Of a stretch of DNA of 8,228 nucleotides, positions 1 to 5,476 are shown in pieces (position 1 is the stretch's first letter; each line of letters starts with the position of its first letter). The notes beneath the pieces were generated by a model. It did no database searches. It was not told where the DNA came from and was given only the letters and a program-made list of their open reading frames with translations. The translations under genes and the position numbers were made by a program. This DNA comes from an uncultured Oscillospiraceae bacterium (GTDB lineage Bacteria > Bacillota > Clostridia > Oscillospirales > Oscillospiraceae): positions 1-8,228 of the forward strand of contig CAJUCA010000085.1 of assembly GCA_910585265.1 (NCBI GenBank), written 5' to 3'.

Positions 1-719
1 CGGTTCAGCCGACGCTGGAGCTTTGCCAGCTTTTCCTGGGACTGCCTGAGCCAGTTGGGGGCGTCGGCCAGCTCGCCGTTGTCCGCCACATAAAAGTGGG
101 TCATGGAGTATTTCAGGCCCAGGGTGGTCTCCGGGGCAGGGGTGACGGCCGACCGCTCCTTCACAACGCATTCATATAAAATGTAGGCGAAATATTTGCC
201 GGTTTTGGTTTTCTCCACCGTCACCCGCCGGAGCTTCCAGCCGTTCCGGGGACGCTGGGGGAATTTGGCCTTGACGATGCCCGCCTTGGTCATGCGGATA
301 CCGTCTTTGGTGGTGTAGATGGTGGGGCCGGACTCAAACACGTGGTTGCAGGCGGTGAAGGAGTCCCGGTCGGTCTTTTTCTTCTTAAAGTTGGGGTATC
401 CAAAGTGTTCGGGGCTTTTGAAGAACACCCGGAACGCCTGGGACAGCTTGTTGTGTTCTTGAATCAGTGCCTGATTGTCCACCTCGGTGAGGAAGGGGGC
501 TTCCTTCTTGTACTTGGCCGGGGTGGGGATGAAATGCTTGTCGGTTTCCAGATAAAACCGCTGCTGGTCGGCCAGCATATGGTTCCAGATCCAGCGGCAG
601 CAGCCGAAGGTGTTCTCAAACAGCTGCGTCTGGGCTTCGTTGGGGTAGAGACGTGCTTTGATGGTGGTGTACTGGACAATCTGACCGTCCTTGCACGGCG
701 TTTTCGGTTTTCGCGGCAT
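1..719 (-). CDS. tnpB: TnpB-family RNA-guided endonuclease-like protein, N-terminal part, catalytic Asp replaced by Lys
   Basis: This is the N-terminal 239 codons of an IS200/IS605- or IS607-associated TnpB-like protein; the gene runs off the left edge. The ATG at 719-717 follows AAAGGAG (736-730) by 10 nt. Seen: the typical N-terminal wedge/REC start (KARLYPNEAQTQLFENTFGCCRWIWNHML, residues about 21-50, allowing for the split: KARLYPNEAQ then TQLFENTFGCCRW), a TPAKYKKEAPFLTEVD segment near 67-82, YPNFKKKK near 113, and a V-E-K-T-x-T-G-K-Y-F-A strand near 172. The RuvC-I strand begins at LGLKYSMTHFYVADNG. In related TnpBs this reads GLDYSM, the Asp being a catalytic metal ligand; here codon 203 (AAA, positions 113-111) is Lys. 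RuvC-II, the zinc finger and RuvC-III lie outside the window. No tnpA is visible beside it. The family call is firm. Loss of nuclease activity is an inference from one residue and could be a subfamily trait or decay. A guide RNA, if present, would be expected near the unseen 3' end. Confidence 0.88.
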   Translation of the reverse strand, partial: MPRKPKTPCKDGQIVQYTTIKARLYPNEAQTQLFENTFGCCRWIWNHMLADQQRFYLETDKHFIPTPAKYKKEAPFLTEVDNQALIQEHNKLSQAFRVFFKSPEHFGYPNFKKKKTDRDSFTACNHVFESGPTIYTTKDGIRMTKAGIVKAKFPQRPRNGWKLRRVTVEKTKTGKYFAYILYECVVKERSAVTPAPETTLGLKYSMTHFYVADNGELADAPNWLRQSQEKLAKLQRRLN

Positions 720-755
720 CGCGGCACGTCTCCTTTCCGCCCGGACGAAAAATTT

Positions 756-781
756 GTCCGGGGTTGTATACAACCCCGGAC
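756..781. repeat. Perfect 26-bp palindrome upstream of tnpB
   Basis: Each half is GTCCGGGGTTGTA followed by its exact reverse complement, centred on GTATAC. As RNA it would form an 11-bp stem with a UAUA loop. On the minus strand it is followed by ACAAATTTTT and on the plus strand by a T-rich stretch after TGAAAAA, so it could be a two-way terminator separating tnpB from the transposase remnant. It could instead be a subterminal hairpin of the IS200/IS605-type end or a protein-binding palindrome. Flanking it are near-identical direct copies of CCGGAC(T)GAAAAATTT at 741-755 and 776-791. Confidence 0.8.
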
Positions 782-879
782 TGAAAAATTTTTTCTATAG
801 AGCCTTAATTTCCACGCAATCGCGCCGATATGTAGTACAGAACGAAGATAAAGTTCCTTAAAATATCCCGACCGGAGAA

Positions 880-896
880 GTATACAACCCCGGACT
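880..896. repeat. Second copy of the palindrome's right half (17-bp direct repeat)
   Basis: GTATACAACCCCGGACT occurs here and, in the same orientation, at 766-782, where it forms the right half of the 26-bp palindrome plus one base. The two copies are 114 bp apart start to start. The left half is not restored here (CCGGAGAA precedes GTATAC), so this copy is only a partial palindrome. It sits inside the 3' end of the transposase reading frame. It could mark a transposon end or target duplication, or be a dispersed repeat. Confidence 0.75.
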
Positions 897-907
897 CAGC
901 CTGTCGA

Positions 908-942
908 AGAACCCGGATACTCTTTTCGAGTATCCGGGTTCT
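908..942. repeat. Perfect 15-bp inverted repeat in the transposase 3' end
   Basis: AGAACCCGGATACTC (908-922) and its exact reverse complement (928-942) flank a 5-nt loop, TTTTC. No T-run follows on either strand, so a simple intrinsic terminator is not well supported. It may be a structural element of the transposon's right end. Confidence 0.75.
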
Positions 943-1925
943 GAAATAAAGCAGGGAGAAAGGCAACAAAGGGAAGGAGGTGCGCAAGGCTTTCCATCTG
1001 GCCAACCTTTTGAGATTCATGGCAGCAAACTTAAGCCTCACCCATTTGGAGACCTGGGCCAGACCTCTATAAAGCGTATAGCGCATCCCATGTTTTTCCT
1101 TGGCGTCGGCAAAGACCCGCTCAATGGTTTCCTTGCGTTTGGCGTAAAGCTCTTTGTATTCCGGGGTGTATCTGGCGTCATCGGCCAGATCTTCGTAGTC
1201 CTTCCAAACATGGCGCAGGACAGTTTTTACGCAGTTTTTAGAGTGGGTGCAAAGCTGCCGGGTGGGACATTGCGCACAAATTTTTGGGTCGCTGCCATAT
1301 TCCCGGTAACCGTCCCGGTTGGTGGTACGGTAGGCCAAGAGCCGGTATTCCGGGCAGATCACGCAGTCATAGTATTCATCATAAACATACTTCCACCACT
1401 CGTGCCCGCCTTTCATCGTCATGGGACGCTTATAGGCAGTGGACAACACCCGGCCATCGGTGAACACTTTTTTGCAGATGTGTGGAGTTTTGTATGCGGA
1501 ATCCGCCACAATGGTCTCAATTTGTGGAAAACTTTCGGTCACTTTGTCGTAGACATCGTCGAACGCCACGCTGTCGTGGACATTGCCGGGGGTGACCACC
1601 GTTTCCAGCACATAGCCGTTCTTATCGCAGGCGGTATGGGCCTCATAGGCAAACTGCCGCTCATGCTTTCCCTTCACAAACATACCGCAATCCGGGTCTG
1701 TGGTGCTTTTTGTCACTGTTTTGAAGCCTGCCTTCTTCCGCCGCGCCAGCTTCTTTTTTGAGGTGTTGTCCCGTTTCTTTTTCGTGGGCCTGGGCGGATC
1801 ATCGTCGTCATCGAAGGGCTTCTTCCCATGGGCCTCCCGGTCTGCGTTGATCTCCGCCAGCAGCTCATCCCGATACCGCTTTGCCGCCGCCGGCACTTCC
1901 TGTTTGATTTTCTTATTCAGAAGCT

Positions 1926-2125
1926 GTACCAATAGGCTACAGAAAACCCCGATCAGACTGATCCAAAGAAGTGCATCACCTGTATGCGCTGTGCGGCCGT
2001 CTGCCCACAGAAAGCGCGGGCACTTCCGGCCCCGGCACCGCTTGCCTCCAAAACGATGCTGAGTGTAAAAGCAGCCGGGTACAAACAGCCCCAAACATTT
2101 CTTTGATCCTCTGCGGCAAAATGAG
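1926..2125. other. Unassigned sequence joined to the transposase remnant
   Basis: This stretch lies between the recognisable transposase homology and the terminator of the S1-like gene. It supplies the first ~56 residues of the chimeric transposase ORF. A second minus-strand frame (down from 2171) is open, but it overlaps the terminator and has no recognisable content. I see no complete gene, RNA gene or clear transposon end here. It probably marks a deletion junction left after IS insertion. Confidence 0.4.
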
Positions 2126-2165
2126 AAAGGGCCCGTGCCGTCGAATTTGACAGCACGGGCCCTTT
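2126..2165 (-). terminator. Intrinsic terminator of the repA-DUF5697-S1 operon
   Basis: AAAGGGCCCGTGC (2126-2138) pairs perfectly with GCACGGGCCCTTT (2153-2165), giving 13 bp. After one mismatch, an inner GTC/GAC pairing leaves a GAATTT loop. The hairpin begins two bases after the S1-like gene's stop codon and, reading minus, runs out into TTTCTCATTTT. Confidence 0.85.
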
Positions 2166-2167
2166 TG

Positions 2168-3514
2168 TCACCGCTTGCTCATAATTTTGCCGTACATCTG
2201 CCGCTTGTCCCGCTCAAACCGCTGCACCACCAGCGTGACGTGATCCCCGGACTGGAAATCAGAATCCTCATGCTGGTAGGAGTAGTTGCACATACACACC
2301 GTGCCGTCCGGCAGGTTGCAGAACACCCCGCCGCCGTACTTCCCGGCGATCACCGCATAGCGGCGGCTGCCCACGGGATGACGCTGCTCCGCGCCCTCAA
2401 AGGGGTTGGTCTCCGTCTCCTTCACTGAAATCTGGAGATCCCGCTGGCGGGCATTGTACCCCTTCACAACGCAGTCCAGCTCATCACCGGGATGGTACTG
2501 CTCCCGCAGGTCGGCGATGGCGGTGTAGCTCAGCTCCCGCTGGGTGAGGTCGATGTCGTGGCCATAGCACTCCGCCAGACAGCGACGGGGCCCCACCGCC
2601 AGCAGACGGCACTTCACCCGGGCACCCTCGGCGCACAGGTCGGGCCGGTGGGCGAAGAAATACCGTTGGGCTCGGGCGGCCTGCCTCCGGGACGCGATTG
2701 CGTAACCTCCCTCCCGGTCCACCTTGGTGATGATGAAGTCGATGTTGGCCCCCATCATGTTCTGAAGCACATAGTCTGGCCGGGCCTCGCCCGTCCACAT
2801 CTCGGTGGCGGGGATGTAAACGGGCACACGGTAGACCAGCACCACCACGCAGTACATGGTGCGCCGCTCCACTTGGCCGGTCTCCCGATTCCGCACGTTC
2901 ATGGAATGGGGGTCGGCGCCGATGACGGTGCCGGACAGAGCACTGTGGCCCCGGAAGGAGGCGTAGATGGAGTTCCACGCCTGATGCTCCTCCTGGGAAA
3001 GCCCCCGATCCAGCTCCCGGAAGTCCAGGGCAAAAAACTGCTGGCGCTCTGTCAGGGGCGGATCCGGGGGTGCGTCCCCGTTCGGTTCGGGCTCTGGGGC
3101 CGAAGGGACACCCCTGGCCTCGGCACTTTCAGGCTCACCTACGGGCGGCGCATCCATATCCCCGACAAAGCCGGGTTCCTGCCCGTCCATGGACAGCTTA
3201 CCCTCCGGTATGAGGTCAGGCAGCTCCACGGACGGTTCAGCTTCCGGGCCGCTGTCCAACGGCGGCCCGGACACATCCACGTCCACCACCTCCGGGGTGC
3301 CCCCACCGTTCTCTCCCGGCAGGGTGGGCTCGTCACCGGGCATGGGTGGGATCTCGCCCTGTTCCCCCATCTCCATGGGTAGGCCATTATCGGGCGCGCC
3401 CATGTCCTGGGGTGGCCCCTCTAGCGTGGCGGGGGCATCCATTCCGGGTTGCTCCGCCTCCATGGCGGCGGTCTGTTCGGGTTCCTCCGAGGGGTTAATT
3501 TTCTTCCTTGGCAT
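2168..3514 (-). CDS. S1/OB-fold repeat protein of a conjugative element
   Basis: A 448-residue soluble protein. Residues 1 to about 155 are a low-complexity, acidic, Pro/Gly/Glu-rich tail. The rest reads as consecutive S1-like OB-fold units: about 193-240 (LSGTVIGAD...RVPVYIPATEMW), 255-290 (GANIDFIITKVD...GYAIASRR), 295-366 (GARVKCRLLAVG...GDELDCVVKGYN...LQISVKE) and 380-448 (GSRRYAVIAGKYGGGVFCNLPDG...GDHVTLVVQRFE). Such folds bind RNA or single-stranded DNA. Similar proteins encoded on Tn1549-like elements are often annotated as ribosomal protein S1-like, but a ribosomal role is not implied. The start was chosen at MPRKKINPSE because AAAGGAGG (3529-3522) lies 7 nt upstream; an 80-codon longer open frame would run through the neighbouring gene. 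It is the last gene of the repA operon, 31 nt after the DUF5697-type gene, and ends at a strong hairpin. A role in replication or transfer of element DNA is an inference. Confidence 0.82.
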   Translation of the reverse strand: MPRKKINPSEEPEQTAAMEAEQPGMDAPATLEGPPQDMGAPDNGLPMEMGEQGEIPPMPGDEPTLPGENGGGTPEVVDVDVSGPPLDSGPEAEPSVELPDLIPEGKLSMDGQEPGFVGDMDAPPVGEPESAEARGVPSAPEPEPNGDAPPDPPLTERQQFFALDFRELDRGLSQEEHQAWNSIYASFRGHSALSGTVIGADPHSMNVRNRETGQVERRTMYCVVVLVYRVPVYIPATEMWTGEARPDYVLQNMMGANIDFIITKVDREGGYAIASRRQAARAQRYFFAHRPDLCAEGARVKCRLLAVGPRRCLAECYGHDIDLTQRELSYTAIADLREQYHPGDELDCVVKGYNARQRDLQISVKETETNPFEGAEQRHPVGSRRYAVIAGKYGGGVFCNLPDGTVCMCNYSYQHEDSDFQSGDHVTLVVQRFERDKRQMYGKIMSKR

Positions 3515-3521
3515 AGTAAAT

Positions 3522-3529
3522 CCTCCTTT
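3522..3529 (-). promoter_or_regulatory. Shine-Dalgarno deciding the S1-like gene start
   Basis: AAAGGAGG with 7-nt spacing (ATTTACT) to the ATG at 3514. It shows that the 80-codon upstream extension is not used. Confidence 0.9.
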
Positions 3530-3545
3530 GTGGTGTGATATATCT

Positions 3546-4073
3546 TCATGGCCCGTTGGAGCCATAGAAGCGATGGGAGCCGTCCGGCTGGCGGGCGGCG
3601 AAAAAATGCTTGGGCGGCAGGGCCAGCCCCTGGGGAATTGCGCCGGTGTCCGAAATCCAGACGATGCGCTCGGCCCTACCACGCTCCAGCAGCCCGGCGG
3701 GCGCTGTGTCCAAAGAGGCCACGGTGAACAGGCGCAATTCGTCCCCGAAAGCAAAACGCAGCAAGCAGGGCGGCTCGGCGCTGGCGCTGATCACCCCGGG
3801 CCTGCCCCCGGTGAGCTCGATCATTACGTCCACAGCCTCCAGCCGGCGGCTGTCCGGCTGTGTGTTAGACAGCCAGACCAGCTCATCGTCCACCCGCACG
3901 TCGGCCATGCCCATGCGGAGCTGGCGCAGCATGGCGTCCATGCGGGCCTGGGTAACCGAAAAGCTGTCCGTCTCAAACTGTCCACGCACTAGGGCGTGTA
4001 GCTGCCGCCGCCGAACGCAGTTCAGCTTTTTTAGCGCGTCCAGGATGAATTTCTGCTGTACAGACAAAAACAT
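3546..4073 (-). CDS. DUF5697-type small protein, predicted winged-helix
   Basis: A 175-residue protein with no signal peptide or membrane segment. Residues about 5-67 (LSVQQKFILDALKKLNCVRRRQLHALV... to ...RVDDELVWLSN) have the helix-helix-helix-strand pattern of a winged helix, suggesting DNA binding. The remainder (LLRFAFGDELRLFTVASLD..., RAERIVWISD, ending in an aromatic-rich tail) is a predicted alpha/beta domain of unknown function. The position beside repA and the overall look match proteins labelled DUF5697 in Firmicute conjugative elements; I recall that label from memory and could not check it. An in-frame GTG at 4082 overlaps the repA stop as GTGA, but I prefer the ATG at 4073, because GGGAGG (4087-4082) then sits 8 nt upstream. 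It lies 5 nt after repA, so the two are very likely co-transcribed and translationally coupled. A regulator or accessory replication factor is possible. Confidence 0.75.
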   Translation of the reverse strand: MFLSVQQKFILDALKKLNCVRRRQLHALVRGQFETDSFSVTQARMDAMLRQLRMGMADVRVDDELVWLSNTQPDSRRLEAVDVMIELTGGRPGVISASAEPPCLLRFAFGDELRLFTVASLDTAPAGLLERGRAERIVWISDTGAIPQGLALPPKHFFAARQPDGSHRFYGSNGP

Positions 4074-4078
4074 GGCCG

Positions 4079-5080
4079 TCACCTCCCGTCTGGCGGACGC
4101 CGGAGCCCGTTCAGATACGGGTCCACCATCAGGTCGCTCTCGCTCTCCGCGATGCAGTTGAAGATCGTGGCCATGGCATAGGCAGTGGAGTTTTTCACCG
4201 GCTTGTCCAGATTGGCGTGAAGCTTGGCCTCGGCGGTCTGCAAAATCATGTAGTCCAGCAGCTTCAGCTTGGCCCGCACCCGGCTCTGGGGCAGGGTGGC
4301 GTTGCCCACCCGGAAGCTGTCCGCGTAGAAAAGCCGTTCAATGGCGTTTTCAAACACCAGGGCAGTTTCGCCGGAGAAACACTGAAGCTCACAGGCGTCC
4401 AAAATGCCCGTGAGCTCCACCTCCCCGTCCGCCTGTCCGTCCCTGCGCGGGACAGACTGACTGACATCAGTATGACTGGGGTAAGTATGACTAAGATCTT
4501 TATAACTTGGCCGCAGTTCCTGCGGTTCTGCAACCTCAGATATTGCGGTTCTTGAAGCGCAGGTTTCACGGTTCTTGCTGCCCATATCCTGCGGTTCTTG
4601 GGAAGGCAAAGAAAAATCCGGGTCGTCAAGAACCTCAGAATCGGAGGGTCTTGAAGTTTCCTCCTCTGGCGGAACAAAGGGGGCGCTGGTGTAGTCTGGG
4701 TCATCCTGGGGCGTCACGGTGGCCAGGTAGATCTGGTTGGCGTCTCCCCGGCCGCACCGCTTTTCCCATATCAGGTTCAGCTCCTTCAGCGTGCGGAAGG
4801 CGGCCGTCACCTTTTGCTCGCAGATCCGTAGTTCTTTGGCCAGCTCCTTCCGGGGGAAGATGACGAACACTTCCCCGAGGTCGTTCACCCAGCCGTTGCG
4901 CCGGGAGAGCTGGAAGCGGTTCAGCAGGAAGGTGTACGCCACCTTGGCCTCCAGGCCCATGCCGGCGTAGCGGGGATCGGAAAACAGCCAGCGGGGCATC
5001 TGCATATGGTAGATGGTCTGCACGTCCGTCTGCCGCATCAGCGGGAAGGACGGGCGTTCTTTCATGGTTGCGGCCCTCAT
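4079..5080 (-). CDS. repA: RepA_N-family replication initiator of the conjugative element
   Basis: A 333-residue initiator. Residues about 23-122 are the RepA_N-type domain: YHMQMPRWLFSDPRYAGMGLEAKVAYTFLLNR, then VFVIFPRKELAKELRICEQKVTAAFRTLKELNLI, a winged-helix fold that binds origin DNA. A charged, low-complexity linker follows (about 123-218), then a conserved C-terminal part ending STAYAMATIFNCIAESESDLMVDPYLNGL (DUF6017-like, label from memory). The start was set at MRAATMKERP because AGGAGG (5094-5089) is 8 nt upstream. The in-frame ATG at 5116 adds 12 residues but has no Shine-Dalgarno. The linker DNA carries two sets of direct repeats, as expected for RepA_N replicons whose origin lies inside rep. 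It is the first gene of a three-gene operon and diverges from the toxin-antitoxin pair. I see no convincing promoter for it: TATTCT upstream lacks a good -35 partner. Confidence 0.88.
   Translation of the reverse strand: MRAATMKERPSFPLMRQTDVQTIYHMQMPRWLFSDPRYAGMGLEAKVAYTFLLNRFQLSRRNGWVNDLGEVFVIFPRKELAKELRICEQKVTAAFRTLKELNLIWEKRCGRGDANQIYLATVTPQDDPDYTSAPFVPPEEETSRPSDSEVLDDPDFSLPSQEPQDMGSKNRETCASRTAISEVAEPQELRPSYKDLSHTYPSHTDVSQSVPRRDGQADGEVELTGILDACELQCFSGETALVFENAIERLFYADSFRVGNATLPQSRVRAKLKLLDYMILQTAEAKLHANLDKPVKNSTAYAMATIFNCIAESESDLMVDPYLNGLRRPPDGR
4082..4087 (-). promoter_or_regulatory. Shine-Dalgarno inside the repA 3' end, deciding the DUF5697-type start
   Basis: GGGAGG overlaps the last codons of repA and lies 8 nt before the ATG at 4073. 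This favours that ATG over the GTG at 4082, which has no such site at a suitable distance. Confidence 0.75.
4454..4492. repeat. Three repeats at 15-bp spacing within repA
   Basis: On the plus strand AGTATGACT is found at 4469-4477 and 4484-4492, and the 7/9 match AGACTGACT at 4454-4462; all starts are 15 bp apart. A weaker 6/9 match lies at 4499-4507. Because 15 is a multiple of three, the repeat also shows in the protein (SHTYPSHTDVSQS), so the DNA-level meaning is less certain than for the adjacent 23-bp array. Confidence 0.6.
4521..4612. repeat. Iteron-like array: four 23-bp units inside repA, candidate origin
   Basis: Plus-strand cores TGCGGTTCTG (4521), TGCGGTTCTT (4544), CACGGTTCTT (4567) and TGCGGTTCTT (4590) start exactly 23 bp apart, close to two helical turns. 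The sequence between cores is not conserved. Because 23 is not a multiple of three, each copy is read in a different frame (QEPQ, KNRE, SRTA, AEPQ), so the repetition is maintained in DNA and not in protein. An inverted copy of the core (TGAGGTTCTTGA on minus) lies at 4626-4637. In the RepA_N family the origin is known to be inside the rep gene; assignment as origin here is an inference. Confidence 0.7.
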
Positions 5081-5088
5081 AGGGGGCA

Positions 5089-5095
5089 CCTCCTC
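5089..5095 (-). promoter_or_regulatory. Shine-Dalgarno deciding the repA start
   Basis: GAGGAGG lies 8 nt before the ATG at 5080. The upstream in-frame ATG at 5116 has no comparable site. Confidence 0.88.
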
Positions 5096-5158
5096 GTGAA
5101 ATATATTTGCTTTCATTGTGATAGAATAGTTTCCAGAGAACTTACAGAGCTTTGTGGC

Positions 5159-5187
5159 TTGACACTATAAAGAAATATTGGTATAAT
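5159..5187 (+). promoter_or_regulatory. Consensus sigma-A promoter of the toxin-antitoxin operon
   Basis: TTGACA (5159-5164) and TATAAT (5182-5187) are both perfect consensus boxes with an ideal 17-bp spacer. The start codon is 26 nt after the -10 box, preceded by GAAAGGGG (5196-5203). Confidence 0.92.
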
Positions 5188-5195
5188 TTCTTTAT
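5167..5195. promoter_or_regulatory. Inverted repeat over the -10 box, candidate antitoxin operator
   Basis: ATAAAGAAAT (5167-5176) and its exact reverse complement (5186-5195) are separated by 9 bp and straddle the -10 box. Phd/YefM antitoxins usually repress their own operon from such palindromes, so this is the likely autoregulatory site. Confidence 0.7.
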
Positions 5196-5212
5196 GAAAG
5201 GGGCTGAATATC

Positions 5213-5476
5213 ATGCCGAATATTCGCTCAAGCGCAGAGCTGAGAAACCAGTACAACGAGATATCTACCTTCTGTCACGATTACGCTGAGCCGGTGTTCA
5301 TCACCAAAAATGGCAAGGGCGATTTGGCCGTCATGAGCATTGAGGCGTATGAGGAACTGATGGGGCGTTTTGAGCTCTATGGTCTGATCCAGGAAGGCCT
5401 GGATGACGTGACCGAAGGCAGAACCCGCCCATTGTCCGAAGCCATCGGGGCGCTCAGAAAGCGGCGTGCCAAATGA
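5213..5476 (+). CDS. Phd/YefM-family antitoxin
   Basis: An 87-residue protein. Residues about 3-50 (IRSSAELRNQYNEISTFCHDY, then EPVFITKNGKGDLAVMSIEAYEEL) match the Phd/YefM N-terminal dimer and DNA-binding domain. The C-terminal portion (LIQEGLDDVTEGRTRPLSEAIGALRKRRAK) is the charged, flexible part that normally wraps and neutralises the toxin. The ATG at 5213 has GAAAGGGG 9 nt upstream. It is the first gene of a two-gene operon; its stop overlaps the toxin start as ATGA. Antitoxin and toxin together would repress the promoter through the inverted repeat at 5167-5195. The pair is the only plus-strand gene set in the window, which suggests a separately acquired stability cassette placed between virD4 and repA. 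Confidence 0.92.
   Translation: MPNIRSSAELRNQYNEISTFCHDYAEPVFITKNGKGDLAVMSIEAYEELMGRFELYGLIQEGLDDVTEGRTRPLSEAIGALRKRRAK

Larger units (their letters stand above)
805..2094 (-). pseudogene. IS1182-like DDE transposase remnant, 5'-truncated and fused to unrelated sequence
   Basis: The open frame encodes 429 residues, but only about residues 60-370 resemble an IS1182-type transposase. Recognisable parts are the lysine-rich insert after NKKIKQEVPAAAKRY, the acidic run near 95-99, the second catalytic Asp in VADSAYKTP (D198), a Cys cluster (C244, C247, C273, C276, C282, C288), the Glu motif in TIERVFADAKEKHGMRY (E325) and the RLKFAAMNLKRLARW tail. Full-length relatives carry roughly 150 further N-terminal residues with the first catalytic Asp (DxTHxKA-type). 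Here residues 1-59 look unrelated, so the breakpoint falls just after that motif. At the C-terminus the frame reads RILEKSIRVLRQ across a hairpin, while another minus-strand frame over the same bases reads SKRVSGFFDRLS, which looks like the family's usual Gly-Phe-x-x-x-Leu end. A small frameshift near 950-970 is therefore likely. It cannot transpose on its own. No credible Shine-Dalgarno precedes the ATG. Confidence 0.82.

Noticed and set aside
342..800. Plus-strand frame over the tnpB start
   Set aside because: It is antisense to the clearly recognisable TnpB N-terminus and reads through the palindrome.
720..804. A tnpA (Y1 transposase or serine recombinase) beside tnpB
   Set aside because: There is no room and no coding signal; the region holds only the palindrome and AT-rich sequence.
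1953..2171. 72-codon minus-strand frame starting in the terminator
   Set aside because: It begins at the terminator hairpin, lacks a ribosome binding site, and has no recognisable content.
2492..3382. Long plus-strand open frame of 296 codons
   Set aside because: It lies antisense within the S1-like gene, has no ribosome binding site or recognisable domain, and is explained by the GC-rich codon pattern of the real gene.
3515..3754. 80-codon N-terminal extension of the S1-like protein
   Set aside because: It runs through the DUF5697-type gene in another frame, and the AAAGGAGG at 3522-3529 clearly sets the start at 3514.
4521..4612. CRISPR-like or protein-level repeat explanation of the repA repeats
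   Set aside because: The cores are only 10 bp with 13-bp gaps, far too short for a CRISPR array, and the 23-bp period breaks the codon frame, so it is not a protein repeat.
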